Shown: positions 14,820 to 24,036 of the stretch, one piece after another
Position numbering within the stretch: position 1 is the stretch's first letter
How the letters are laid out: every line of letters begins with the position of its first letter
Assembly (NCBI GenBank): GCA_018384055.1
Contig: JAHAZL010000072.1
Location: forward strand, 1-40,423
Length of the DNA stretch: 40,423 nt
Source of the DNA: Treponema sp.
Lineage (GTDB): Bacteria; Spirochaetota; Spirochaetia; Treponematales; Treponemataceae
Direction of reading: 5' to 3'
Program-made: the position numbers and the translations under genes
Notes under the pieces: model-generated
What the model was told of the DNA's origin: nothing
What the model saw: only the letters and a program-made list of their open reading frames with translations
Databases searched by the model: none

Positions 14820-15785
14820 TTATAAATCAAAACCCTCAGGCAAAGGTGCTTCCACCTTCATTAACTGGCCCGAAACAGGATGGGGGAATTCAAGGCTCAT
14901 GGCATGAAGCATTATGCGGTCATTGGATTCACCACCGTAAAGCTCATCACCAAGCAAAGGATAGCCTGCCCTGGAAAGGTGAACGCGGATCTGATGGGTA
15001 CGCCCCGTAAATAGCCTGCAGTTAAAATAGAACAATCCGTTCTTCTCTCCTAGAAGTTCAAATTCAGTTTTTGCATACTGCCCCCCTTTGCTTTCCGGCA
15101 GCACTCCAATGCGACATCTGGCACTTTTTGCCGACACTCTTCCTATGAAGTTTTCTATAACAAATTGTTTTCTGTTAATATTCATTGCAACGGGGTGCCG
15201 GCAAGCAATTCTACCCTGGCAAGCAACGGCACGATATATCTTTACGGCTGAATGGTTCTGAAACATGTCCGAGACAGCTTTGTTTACCTGCCGTGTCTTA
15301 GTAAATAGAAGGACTCCGCTGGTTTCCCTGTCAAGGCGGTGCATTATTCCCACATAGGGGGGATTCCTTAAAGATGGATTTTTCTTCCATAAATATTCTA
15401 TTACGCAGGAGTGCATGGACTTGCGGCTTTCTACTATTGTTCCTTCCGTCGGTAAAAAGGTCGGTTTGTTTGCAACAATGATGGATTCATCTTCAAATAG
15501 AACATCCTGTTCTGCTAAAACAAAATCAATGTCCTCCGGCTGCTTTTCAAAGAAGAATCTGTCTTCCTCAATTTCTGCGCAGACCTTGGATTTTGGAAAA
15601 AGATAGAAGGCCGGAATCCTGCATTGCCTGCCGTTTACATAGATGCAGCCCGCAACAATAAGGCGTCTTACCTTGCTGTTGGAGACATCTTTTTCAGGGA
15701 AAAGCAAGGGCAGTTCTCGCCTCAAAAACTCATCCAAGCGGCATTCCTTTTCTACAGTCCAGATCTTTTGTTCCATAAAGGACAT
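14820..15785 (-). CDS. RluA-family 23S rRNA/tRNA pseudouridine synthase
   Basis: 321 residues. An S4-type RNA-binding domain lies at the N terminus (RRLIVAGCIYVNGRQCRI, about 40-57). The catalytic domain has Asp152 in MHRLDRETSG, the invariant nucleophile motif of the RluA/RluC/RluD group. The motif II Arg/His region TGRTHQIRVHLSRAGYPLLGDELYGG is near the C terminus. The target uridines cannot be fixed by sequence; RluD- or RluC-like activity is most likely. Divergent from the EamA transporter gene; the two starts are only 71 nt apart. Confidence 0.92.
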   Translation of the reverse strand: MSFMEQKIWTVEKECRLDEFLRRELPLLFPEKDVSNSKVRRLIVAGCIYVNGRQCRIPAFYLFPKSKVCAEIEEDRFFFEKQPEDIDFVLAEQDVLFEDESIIVANKPTFLPTEGTIVESRKSMHSCVIEYLWKKNPSLRNPPYVGIMHRLDRETSGVLLFTKTRQVNKAVSDMFQNHSAVKIYRAVACQGRIACRHPVAMNINRKQFVIENFIGRVSAKSARCRIGVLPESKGGQYAKTEFELLGEKNGLFYFNCRLFTGRTHQIRVHLSRAGYPLLGDELYGGESNDRIMLHAMSLEFPHPVSGQLMKVEAPLPEGFDL

Positions 15786-15841
15786 TTTACATTCTCATTG
15801 CATTTTTTTACAACAACTTCAATGGATTTTAAATTTCAATT

Positions 15842-15850
15842 TGATATACT
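15842..15850 (+). promoter_or_regulatory. Extended -10 promoter of the EamA gene (leaderless)
   Basis: TGATATACT: -10 TATACT (15845-15850) preceded by TG. The ATG lies only 6 nt further (15857), so transcription would begin at or next to the start codon. The AGGGG before the ATG is too close to act as an SD. Confidence 0.5.
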
Positions 15851-15856
15851 AGGGGC

Positions 15857-16744
15857 ATGAAACAGGACAATCTTGGTCGCGGAATAGTATGGATTACATT
15901 ATCTTCTTTTGGCTTTGCAATGATGGGTGCCCTTGTCCGTGCGGCAGGAGACATCCACTTCATGCAGAAGGCCCTTTTCAGGAACAGCATAGCCTTCATA
16001 ATTGCCTTCACAACCCTCATCGTTAAGTCACAAAAAAATCCGTCGATACTGCAGGTTCCCCGTCCAGCCTGGAAATACCTGGTTTTACGGTCCTTTTGCG
16101 GAAGTTTCGGCATATTCGGTAATTTTTATGCCATAGGCCACATGAACATTTCCGATGCCGCCATGCTGAACAAAATGTCCCCGTTCGCATCCCTTCTTCT
16201 AAGCATATTCATCCTTGGGGACAGACCTACCCTGTTTTCAGCTTCAGCCCTGGTAACGGCTTTTATAGGAGCCCTCTTCGTCATAAAGCCTACCCTTAAT
16301 TTTACGGAATTTCTTCCCGCCATGGCAGGTTTCCTTGGAGGCCTTGGAGCAGGCTTTGCTTACGCCTTTGTCCGCAAAATGCACAGCAAATATGATGTGG
16401 CAAGCGAAGTCATAATAACATTCTTCTCACTTTTTTCAGTTATAATTGCGATACCCTTTTTCTTCATCTATTACACTCCAATGACCTTGAGCCAGCTTTT
16501 CATCCTCATAGGAGCCGGTGCCTCTGCAGCAGTAGGTCAGTTTGGGGTTACGAATGCCTATTTCAATGCTCCGTCGTCAAAAATTTCCCTGTACGAATAT
16601 ACCAATGTAATTTTCTCCGCCATCCTAGGCTTCATGATGTTCCAGCAGATTCCGGACACCTACAGTTTCGTGGGATATGCAATCATCATTGGAGCTGCAA
16701 CCGTCATGTTCTTCTACAACAGGAGAAAAGCAGAAAAGAATTGA
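15857..16744 (+). CDS. DMT-superfamily (EamA) membrane transporter
   Basis: 295-residue inner-membrane protein with ten hydrophobic helices in two EamA repeats. It opens NLGRGIVWITLSSFGFAMMGALVRAAG, and the first repeat ends with the family-typical HMNISDAAMLNKMSPFASLLLSIFILGDRP. The second repeat begins near GFLGGLGAGFAYAFVRKM. Members export or import amino acids, nucleosides or other metabolites, so the substrate is unknown. It ends just before the chemosensory operon promoter, whose -35 overlaps its stop codon. Confidence 0.88.
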   Translation: MKQDNLGRGIVWITLSSFGFAMMGALVRAAGDIHFMQKALFRNSIAFIIAFTTLIVKSQKNPSILQVPRPAWKYLVLRSFCGSFGIFGNFYAIGHMNISDAAMLNKMSPFASLLLSIFILGDRPTLFSASALVTAFIGALFVIKPTLNFTEFLPAMAGFLGGLGAGFAYAFVRKMHSKYDVASEVIITFFSLFSVIIAIPFFFIYYTPMTLSQLFILIGAGASAAVGQFGVTNAYFNAPSSKISLYEYTNVIFSAILGFMMFQQIPDTYSFVGYAIIIGAATVMFFYNRRKAEKN

Positions 16745-16768
16745 ATTTAGCGGATTTGGCTCTATAAT
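16741..16768 (+). promoter_or_regulatory. Promoter of the chemosensory operon
   Basis: TTGAAT (16741-16746), a 16-nt spacer and a consensus TATAAT (16763-16768). The first in-frame ATG that a transcript from here could contain is 16776, 7 nt after the -10, implying a leaderless cheW message. No other comparable promoter was noticed before 31182. Confidence 0.65.
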
Positions 16769-16775
16769 GGAAGAT

Positions 16776-17276
16776 ATGGATGAAACTCTTTACAGCGAAA
16801 TAAAAGAAAATCAGGAAAACAATGAAACCCAGGGGAATTCCCCAGAATCAAAGGAACTCAAGACCTGGCTTGCATTCAAATTGCAGGACGGAACCTACGC
16901 CATTGATTCAGGCGGCGTAAGGGAAGTTCTAAGGAACAACGAAGTTTTCCCAATGCCATTTACCCCTTCCTACATAAAGGGTGTCTTGAATTTCTACGGG
17001 AAGCCTTATGCTGTTGTTGACTTCATGATGCTTCAGAACATGCAGAAGACAAACACACAGCTTTTCCTTGTCCTAAACAATTCCGCTGACATTGCCCTTC
17101 AGATAGACGACATTATAGATTTCTACACTTCGGAAGACGTTGAAGAACAGCAGATTCTGGATAAATCTGACACGGAACTTTTTTCTCAGACCATTACCAT
17201 TGGAAATGTCATCGCCCCTGTTGTAGACGTTCAGTCCATTTCCAACAAAGTGAAGGCAGAAATTGAAAACGACTGA
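16776..17276 (+). CDS. cheW: CheW-type adaptor
   Basis: 166 residues from the ATG at 16776. An acidic, Asn/Gln-rich N-terminal tail (about 30 residues) precedes a CheW fold: WLAFKLQDGTYAIDSGGVREVLRNNEVFPMPFTPSYIKGVLNFYGKPYAVVDF, which includes the conserved ring motif region. The domain ends with VIAPVVDVQSI. CheW bridges receptors and CheA in a chemosensory array. ATGs at 16677 and 16767 are also in frame, but the -10 covers 16767, and 16677 is inside the EamA gene. The next gene overlaps its end by 14 nt. Confidence 0.85.
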   Translation: MDETLYSEIKENQENNETQGNSPESKELKTWLAFKLQDGTYAIDSGGVREVLRNNEVFPMPFTPSYIKGVLNFYGKPYAVVDFMMLQNMQKTNTQLFLVLNNSADIALQIDDIIDFYTSEDVEEQQILDKSDTELFSQTITIGNVIAPVVDVQSISNKVKAEIEND

Positions 17277-17643
17277 GTGGTTCATCTGCCTGGTCTATGG
17301 CAAATACAGTTTTCTCATTCCCCACAAATTCAGCACGGACAACAGTGCAGTGCCTGAAATGTTCATAGACTTTGACAGAATTGCCATGGATTTGTTCTCG
17401 ACGGAAACAGCAACAAAGCATCCTGTAGCACTTACCATCAGATGTCAAAAGATAGCCATGATTTCAACATCAGCAATTCCTACGGTTTTTCAGGCCAGGC
17501 TAAAGGATTTTCACATTCCGTCAGGGCTAGTAGAAGAAGAAGCCAAAACTGCAGGAATAATAGCAGTTTCTTTCAGCAACAATGGAATCTCACTCATAGT
17601 AAACCCTGAACTTCTTCATGAGAAATGGAGTAAAGGAAAATGA
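17263..17643 (+). CDS. Small protein between cheW and cheB, possibly a degenerate CheW
   Basis: 126 residues, starting at TTG (17263) with GAAGG about 7 nt upstream; it overlaps cheW by 14 nt and cheB by 4 nt (ATGA). I do not recognise the family with confidence. The pattern WFICLVYGKYSFLIPHKFSTD at the start and GIIAVSFSNNGISLIVNPELLHEKW at the end resembles the first and last strands of a CheW fold, but the receptor/CheA-contact core is not recognisable. No membrane segment or signal peptide. Its fixed, doubly overlapping position implies a role in the array, perhaps a CheW paralogue or array modulator (inference). Confidence 0.6.
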   Translation: MKTTEWFICLVYGKYSFLIPHKFSTDNSAVPEMFIDFDRIAMDLFSTETATKHPVALTIRCQKIAMISTSAIPTVFQARLKDFHIPSGLVEEEAKTAGIIAVSFSNNGISLIVNPELLHEKWSKGK

Positions 17644-18719
17644 CAAGAGTACTCATTGCAGACGATTCAGCCATCGTAAGGGCCATGCTTGGACAGGTCA
17701 TAGGCGACGACAGTAATTTTGAAATTGTAGGCATGGCAGAAAACGGAAAGTACGCCGTAGAAATGTGCCTTGAACTGAAGCCGGAACTGGTGATCATGGA
17801 CATAAACATGCCGATACTTAATGGTATTGATGCCATATCCCAGATAATGGAAAAAAGACCGACTGCAATAGTTGCATTCACAACAGAAGACACTGCAGAA
17901 ATCGGATACAAATGCCTTGATGCAGGCGCCATTGAAGTTGTCCAGAAACCAAACCTAGCAACCATGGACAGACAGAAAATTCAAAATTTTTGCAAGAAAC
18001 TGATTGTCCTTGCTGATGCCTATAAAAAGCACAATATTACCTCGAGGAAATTGAGGAACATATATTACGCACAGTCCATTACAAGGGAAATCATAAAGGA
18101 AAAAAATCAGATTCATCAGGAACAGAACAAGAGTCCATATTCAATTCTTGCCATAGGTGCTTCAACAGGGGGGCCAATTGCAATCCAGACACTGCTCCGT
18201 GACCTTGGTCCTTCATTTCCCCTTCCCATTATCATTACGCAGCACATTGACGAAATGTTTGACAGACAGTTTGCACACTGGCTCAGCAATACCACGGGAC
18301 AAACAGTAACTACAGCAGTTGACGGAGCCACCCTGATGCCGGGTCATGTCTACATAGCACCTTCAGGAAAGCACCTTAAACTGCAGTATAAGAACCACTG
18401 CGAATATGTAGCGGAACTTGATGACAGCGAAGAAGTGCATTTCCTAAAGCCTGCAGTAGACAAGATGTTTTCTTCATGTGCAAGAACAGCCGGAAGCAAA
18501 ACCATTGCCGTAATTCTTACGGGCATGGGACAGGACGGAGCCGCAGGGATGAAAGAAATACTCGATGCTGGCGGATATACAATTGCCGAATCAGAAAAAA
18601 GCTGCGTCATTTACGGAATGCCAAAAGCCGCTGTTGAACTTGATGCAGTCAAAAGAATCGAAGACCTTGATGCTATTGGAGAGGTAATCAGGCAGGTAGC
18701 AGGAGTTCCTCGTGGATAA
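17640..18719 (+). CDS. cheB: Chemotaxis methylesterase/response regulator CheB
   Basis: 359 residues. The receiver domain (1-120) has the acidic pair in LIADDS, phospho-acceptor Asp54 in VIMDINMP and Lys in VVQKP. A linker of about 45 residues leads to the methylesterase domain with the catalytic triad Ser175 (AIGASTGGP), His202 (ITQHID) and Asp299 (LTGMGQDGAAG). It removes receptor methyl groups when phosphorylated. All active residues are present, so adaptation by reversible methylation is probably working in this system. It overlaps cheR by 8 nt. Confidence 0.95.
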   Translation: MTRVLIADDSAIVRAMLGQVIGDDSNFEIVGMAENGKYAVEMCLELKPELVIMDINMPILNGIDAISQIMEKRPTAIVAFTTEDTAEIGYKCLDAGAIEVVQKPNLATMDRQKIQNFCKKLIVLADAYKKHNITSRKLRNIYYAQSITREIIKEKNQIHQEQNKSPYSILAIGASTGGPIAIQTLLRDLGPSFPLPIIITQHIDEMFDRQFAHWLSNTTGQTVTTAVDGATLMPGHVYIAPSGKHLKLQYKNHCEYVAELDDSEEVHFLKPAVDKMFSSCARTAGSKTIAVILTGMGQDGAAGMKEILDAGGYTIAESEKSCVIYGMPKAAVELDAVKRIEDLDAIGEVIRQVAGVPRG

Positions 18720-20055
18720 GCTTTCTGACTCACTCATCGGCAAAATACAGGGAAAAACGGGAATAATAATAACGGAAGCACTTCAGCCTGCAATTCATGA
18801 ATTCATAAACAGACGGATGAAGGAACTGAACCTGTCTGCTGAATCCTACAGCACACGATTGGAAGACGACGACACAGAAATGGAACTCCTCGTAAATGCT
18901 TCGACGGTAAACGAAACCTATTTTTTCCGTGACGAGGCTCATTACGAATTTCTGCAGAACAATTTTTTTCCATCAAGAAGCATGTCTACCGTTCACATAT
19001 GGTGCGGAGCGTGTTCAACAGGAGAAGAACCGCTTTCCATCCACGCCCTTGCAAAGCAGATGGGAATAGAAACAGAGATTACCGCAACTGACATAAATAC
19101 GGAGGTTCTTGCTTTCTTCAAGAAAGGAATCTATTCAAAAAAATCCTTCAGGGCTGACGGTCAGAAATACCACAGATATATCCGGTGCATCTCAACGGAA
19201 ACAGACGGCACTATAAAAATCAATCCTGAGGAAATAAGGAAGTTCCACATTTCCTTTCTTAACCTCAACAGGGAAACCCCACTTCCCTTTGTAATGGATA
19301 GTTTTGACCTCATCATATTGAGAAATGTTTTCATCTATTTCAGCAGTGATCTCATTATGAAAATACTTGGTCAGCTTTGGTCTGTTCTCAAAGTTGACGG
19401 AATCCTCCTTTTGACAACCAATGAAATTGCAGCTGTTCCGGAAAACGCCTATTTTGAAAAAAAGAGGGACGGAGACATCTATTATCTTCAGAAAAAGAAA
19501 CACATAAGGGAAAGAAGTATTGCATCAAAGGAAGATAAGGAAGATATGCATTCCACGGATCTCAGGAAAATTTTCACGGAGAAAAAATCCATAGAAAAGG
19601 ACTTCCTGTCTGAGCTTAAGTTCAATTCTTCAAAAGCCGAAATGACATCCTACAAGGATATCTTAAAATACATAGACAGGGAGAACTACAGGAAAGCAGA
19701 GGATTTGCTTTCTAAAATTGATTTTTCCTCTTCCAATCTTGAGTACATGTACTTATTCACGGGAATCATAAAATACCAGGTTGAAGACTACCATGAAGCT
19801 GAAATAAACTTCTACAAGTCTTCAAGCCTGAACCAGAAATTCTGGCCTGCTTCAATAATGCTGGCTTTCACATACAAACATATAGGTAAACTGCAAAAAG
19901 CTCTTGTTTCTTTTGAACAATCCCTAAATATCCTAATGGAATATGTGAAAAATGAAAAATCATGTTATAATTTTACTATAGATTTCGATCCCGTCTACAT
20001 TATAAACATCTGTAAAAAAAATATGGACGAGATACGCAGAATCATCGGGGAATAA
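18712..20055 (+). CDS. cheR: Chemotaxis methyltransferase CheR with C-terminal TPR domain
   Basis: 447 residues, starting at GTG (18712) with AGGAG 7 nt upstream. The N-terminal helical CheR domain (about 1-80) includes NETYFFRD. The SAM-binding domain has IWCGACSTGEEPLSIHALA (96-114), ATDINTEVLAFFKKGIYS and ILRNVFIYF. From about 320 follows a TPR-like region (YRKAEDLLSKID, YHEAEINFYKSSSLNQ, KLQKALVSFEQSLN). CheR proteins fused to TPRs occur in chemosensory systems of deltaproteobacteria and others and probably use the repeats for docking. It adds methyl groups to the four receptors encoded downstream. Confidence 0.93.
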   Translation: MDKLSDSLIGKIQGKTGIIITEALQPAIHEFINRRMKELNLSAESYSTRLEDDDTEMELLVNASTVNETYFFRDEAHYEFLQNNFFPSRSMSTVHIWCGACSTGEEPLSIHALAKQMGIETEITATDINTEVLAFFKKGIYSKKSFRADGQKYHRYIRCISTETDGTIKINPEEIRKFHISFLNLNRETPLPFVMDSFDLIILRNVFIYFSSDLIMKILGQLWSVLKVDGILLLTTNEIAAVPENAYFEKKRDGDIYYLQKKKHIRERSIASKEDKEDMHSTDLRKIFTEKKSIEKDFLSELKFNSSKAEMTSYKDILKYIDRENYRKAEDLLSKIDFSSSNLEYMYLFTGIIKYQVEDYHEAEINFYKSSSLNQKFWPASIMLAFTYKHIGKLQKALVSFEQSLNILMEYVKNEKSCYNFTIDFDPVYIINICKKNMDEIRRIIGE

Positions 20056-22158
20056 ATGGCATTTTCAAAGGAAAACTTCATTGACGGCTATGTAGAAGAA
20101 ATCAGGGATCACATTGCCAGTATAAATTCTCATACCATTTCCCTCAAAAATAATCCTGACGAAAAAACAGAGCACATTACGGAAATTCTCAGGCACCTCC
20201 ATACCATAAAGGGTTCATCTAGAATGATGGATTTTCTTCAGATGGAACAGATTTCACACGCCCTCGAATCGGTATACAAGGCAATCCAGGAATCCAGGGT
20301 TGACCTTTCCACAAACATAATCAAGCTTTCCTTCAGAATCTCGGAATCATTTGAAATCATTCTTTCAGAAATCAAGGAAAAAGGAAAGTCGGAAGCAATT
20401 ACTGATTCAATTCTTGAAACATGCGAAAAGGCCGCTTCAGGATTCTTCTTTGACCCTGAAAAAATTACTCTGTCGGATGAGGAAGATGAAAAGGAATCTG
20501 ACTTTGATGAATGGGAACAGAATTTTACCACTGCCAGTTCCTTTGACGAAATCAGTTCCGTAAGGATTGACATAGACAGAATCAACAGCATCATACAGGA
20601 ATACGACAACCTGATCATCAAGCAGTTCAGGCTCAAGCATCAGATCGAAGCCCTTGAAAAACGTCTCGCAGACAGGAATGCAGAAAGAATTTACGAAATA
20701 CCAAGGCAGCTTCACGAAGAACTTCTTTCCGTGGAAAACTATATTTTTGAAACTCAGCATCAAATTTTTGCACTCAGAATGCTTCCTCTTGAAATGGTTC
20801 TTTTGCCACTAAAAAAAGAAATAGAAAAGGAAGCCCTTGCCCTTTCAAAAAATATCGAAACGGACATTCCTGCAACAAGCTTCATGCTGGACAAGGTCAT
20901 CCTCGAACAGCTGAGGACTATTCTCCTTCACCTCGTAAGAAACAGCCTTGACCATGGTATCGAAGATGAGGCGACAAGAGAAAAACTCGGTAAAAACAAG
21001 AAAGGCGTAATATCAATACACGCAACTCAAATCTCCAACAGGATATTGATTACTGTTCACGATGACGGAAGCGGAATTCAGTATGACAAAATCCGCGAAA
21101 AGGCCATCGAAATGAACCAAGGCCGCAGGGATGAAATTTCTGCAATGCCGGACAAGGATTTGCAGCAGTATATTTTCATGCCAGGATTTTCAACTTCCAA
21201 GCACGCAACGGAAATTTCAGGACGCGGAATCGGACTCGATGCAGTCCGTAATGCAATGGAAAAAATCAAGGGTAAAATTCACATTACTACAGAAGCAAAC
21301 AAAGGCACAACCTTTGAACTTACCATTCCCCTTACCCTTGCAACACAGCGCGGCCTTTTCGTTTTGTCAGGTTCAACAAAGGTAATGATTCCGTCACATT
21401 ACATTCACGAAGTCATCACAACCTCCGGTGAGAACATCATAACCATGCAGAACCAGCATTTCATCAGCCTGCACGGGAAAATCATTCCCCTTCACTATCT
21501 TTCTTCAATTTTAGGGACAGGTCAGCAGAAGAACATAGCAAATGTAATCATCGTCGAATATCTGGAAACAAAAATGGCAATCGTTGTTGATTCCATCAAG
21601 CAAAATGAAAATGTTATCATCACTCCTCTTCCAGAATGCCTTCAGAAAATAGTTTCACTTCAGGGCGTAGTTTACGATGAAAATTATTCAATCATTCCAA
21701 TCATAGACATTCCGTTCATCATGCAGAGGATGAGGGAACTGGTTTCATACGACACAAAGAAATACATTTCAAAAAACATAAAGAAAACAAGAACTGTCCT
21801 CATTGTCGATGATTCCGCAACTACAAGACAGATTGAACAGGCAATTTTCGAAGCCGACGGTTATGCAGTAGAAACTGCCATTGACGGTGTTGATGCCCTT
21901 GAAAAGCTCAGGAAGAGAAACGTAGATCTCGTCGTAACTGATATCAGCATGCCCCGCATGGACGGAAAGACACTCCTTTCAAACATCAGGCGTATGGAAA
22001 ACATTTCAAATATTCCTGTCATCGTTGTATCCGGCGCATACGACATGTATTCAAAGAAACAGTTCATGAATCTTGGTGCACAGGCATTTATTGTAAAGTC
22101 GGACTTCCAGCGCGGAAATCTTCTTGATACGGTAAAGGAGCTTCTGAATGAAAACTAA
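20056..22158 (+). CDS. cheA: Hybrid chemotaxis histidine kinase CheA with C-terminal receiver
   Basis: 700 residues. Hpt domain with His49 in LRHLHTIKGSS; an acidic linker (about 138-160) with no recognisable CheY-binding P2 domain; a dimerisation helix pair; a HATPase with N box HLVRNSLDHGIED (292-304), DDGSGI (336-341) and GRGIGL (389-394); a CheW-like domain (about 430-570); and an intact receiver (580-700) with Asp585/586, acceptor Asp629 (VVTDISMP) and Lys681 (FIVKSD). The built-in receiver may be a phosphate sink or the output of the kinase. No separate cheY, cheX, cheC or cheD is present in the cluster. It starts directly after the cheR stop and overlaps the cyclase gene by 11 nt. Confidence 0.94.
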   Translation: MAFSKENFIDGYVEEIRDHIASINSHTISLKNNPDEKTEHITEILRHLHTIKGSSRMMDFLQMEQISHALESVYKAIQESRVDLSTNIIKLSFRISESFEIILSEIKEKGKSEAITDSILETCEKAASGFFFDPEKITLSDEEDEKESDFDEWEQNFTTASSFDEISSVRIDIDRINSIIQEYDNLIIKQFRLKHQIEALEKRLADRNAERIYEIPRQLHEELLSVENYIFETQHQIFALRMLPLEMVLLPLKKEIEKEALALSKNIETDIPATSFMLDKVILEQLRTILLHLVRNSLDHGIEDEATREKLGKNKKGVISIHATQISNRILITVHDDGSGIQYDKIREKAIEMNQGRRDEISAMPDKDLQQYIFMPGFSTSKHATEISGRGIGLDAVRNAMEKIKGKIHITTEANKGTTFELTIPLTLATQRGLFVLSGSTKVMIPSHYIHEVITTSGENIITMQNQHFISLHGKIIPLHYLSSILGTGQQKNIANVIIVEYLETKMAIVVDSIKQNENVIITPLPECLQKIVSLQGVVYDENYSIIPIIDIPFIMQRMRELVSYDTKKYISKNIKKTRTVLIVDDSATTRQIEQAIFEADGYAVETAIDGVDALEKLRKRNVDLVVTDISMPRMDGKTLLSNIRRMENISNIPVIVVSGAYDMYSKKQFMNLGAQAFIVKSDFQRGNLLDTVKELLNEN

Positions 22159-24022
22159 AAAGGTATTGATTGCCTACGATTCAGACATAATCACAAGACT
22201 CCTAAAATCATTTATTGAAGAAGAAGGTTGGGAAGTTGACAGCTGCAAAGATGGAATCGAAACTCTCAAGGAGCTTTACCGAACCCATCCTGATTGTCTT
22301 ATAGCCTCCACTGAACTTCCAGGAATAAACGGTTACAACCTTACTCACATAGTAAAAACCATTGATGAACTCAAGAACACTGCGGTAATCATCAGTTCTT
22401 CAGGGCAGGAAAATGACGAAAGGTTCTGGGCAGACAATGCAAAGTGCGATGCATTCTATGTTCCTTCTTCAGAAAACCTGAACACACTCACAACTTTGAT
22501 TGAAAAGATTTCTTCCCGCTACAACAACAAGAATAATGTTCCTTCAAAAGAAATAGACGAAGCAGAAATCATCCAGATAATCACAACAACTTTCAGCGGG
22601 GAACTTTCCGAGCTTTACATGATCAGGGAAGCTTTTAACACAGAAAACTATGTATGGGACCTGGAACATCTTCTTTCCCAGCTTGCAAGATCCATAAGCA
22701 ACATCTATAACTACGATGTTCTTGGCATCATCGTAAACGAGGACAGGGTTGACGAATACTACGACAGAAGCGATTCAATCTTAAAAAATGACTTCCAGGA
22801 CTTCAGAACAATCTGTCAGACTGATTTTGCAAAGAGAATCAGTTCAAGAACAGATTACAACTGGATAAATTCAAACTACTCGGAATCTGTAATAGAACAG
22901 TTTAATCCCAAAAAGGAAAAGCTTAAGAACTACAATATTTTCCCAGTAGACTCTTCAAAAAAATATCCATTTACAATCCATGTTGCAACAACTGCAAGCA
23001 ATGCAATGAATACAATGACTCAGAAAAGGCTGGACTTTCTTACGGACATTTATTCTCCTGTTTTTGAAAAAATCATTACATACAACAAGAGCATAAGTAC
23101 AGAACACAAAATCAGAAATGCCTTCAGCCGCTTTTTGCCTCCGAAGGTAATCGAAAGCATTGTTGAAGGTGATACTTCCATAACATCTTCCATTGGAGAG
23201 CAGAGAAAAGTAGCCATCCTCATGGCAGACATAAGGGGATTTACTGAAATTACTGAAGTAAACGACCCTGAAAAAGTCGTAACCTTTCTAAACCAGTATT
23301 TTTCCCTCATGGGAAACATCATCAAGAAACATGGTGGTACCATCGACAAATTCATGGGCGATGCCATTATGGCACTTTTTGGAGTACCTGAAAGCTACAA
23401 ATACAACGGATACCGTGCAGCAAATGCCGCTGCAGAAATGATTCGTGAAATTGAAAAGATGGACACAAGTTTCCTTACAATTCCGGACAACTGTCCTTTC
23501 CATGTTGGCATCGGCATTCATTACGGGCTTCCTATTGCAGGAACTATCGGCAGCGAAGACAAAAAGGAATATACAGTTATCGGCGATGATGTAAACCTGA
23601 GTTCAAGAATTCAGGACCTTACAAAATTATACGGCACTTCAATTCTCATTACGGACGCAGTAAAAAAAGACATTGAAGATGCAGAAACAGACATTGAATT
23701 CGGCAGATACCTTGCAAAGCATGAACACTACAACCTTCGCTATCTTGACAATGTAAAGGTAAAGGGGAAATCCATACCTGTTCAGATTTTTGAACTATAC
23801 AGCAACGACGACATATATTCGAACAACTTCATTGAAAATTTCAGCAAGGGACTTTATCAGTATCTGGCAGGAAATTTCAACGGGGCACAGGATTATCTTA
23901 GAATTGCAAAAGTTCTTGCACCAAAAGATAAGGCAACCATTGTTCTTCTTGAACGCTGCAAGAAATTCATTAAGGCACGCCCGCAGAATTGGGACGGTGC
24001 AGTAACCCTCACCACTAAATAA
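22148..24022 (+). CDS. Class III nucleotide cyclase with pseudo-receiver and possible GAF domain
   Basis: 624 residues, no membrane segment. Residues 1-120 have a receiver fold without its chemistry: Tyr10-Asp11 instead of the acidic pair, Ser54 instead of the phospho-acceptor Asp, and Pro106 instead of the conserved Lys. Residues about 130-310 resemble a GAF-type sensor. The linker FSRFLPPKVIESIVEG precedes the cyclase domain (about 350-510): metal Asp361 (MADIRGF) and Asp405 (KFMGDAIMALFG), base-selecting Lys401 and Thr476 (EYTVIGDDVN), transition-state Asn483 and Arg487. Lys with Thr is the pattern of class IIIb adenylate cyclases. A helical C-terminal part follows. It overlaps cheA by 11 nt, so the array is probably linked to cAMP production. 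Confidence 0.88.
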   Translation: MKTKKVLIAYDSDIITRLLKSFIEEEGWEVDSCKDGIETLKELYRTHPDCLIASTELPGINGYNLTHIVKTIDELKNTAVIISSSGQENDERFWADNAKCDAFYVPSSENLNTLTTLIEKISSRYNNKNNVPSKEIDEAEIIQIITTTFSGELSELYMIREAFNTENYVWDLEHLLSQLARSISNIYNYDVLGIIVNEDRVDEYYDRSDSILKNDFQDFRTICQTDFAKRISSRTDYNWINSNYSESVIEQFNPKKEKLKNYNIFPVDSSKKYPFTIHVATTASNAMNTMTQKRLDFLTDIYSPVFEKIITYNKSISTEHKIRNAFSRFLPPKVIESIVEGDTSITSSIGEQRKVAILMADIRGFTEITEVNDPEKVVTFLNQYFSLMGNIIKKHGGTIDKFMGDAIMALFGVPESYKYNGYRAANAAAEMIREIEKMDTSFLTIPDNCPFHVGIGIHYGLPIAGTIGSEDKKEYTVIGDDVNLSSRIQDLTKLYGTSILITDAVKKDIEDAETDIEFGRYLAKHEHYNLRYLDNVKVKGKSIPVQIFELYSNDDIYSNNFIENFSKGLYQYLAGNFNGAQDYLRIAKVLAPKDKATIVLLERCKKFIKARPQNWDGAVTLTTK

Positions 24023-24036
24023 AGGCTGCAGAAATT

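Noticed and set aside
16677..16775. Longer N terminus for CheW starting inside the EamA gene
   Set aside because: The extra residues are the out-of-frame reading of the transporter C terminus, and the operon promoter lies between this start and 16776.
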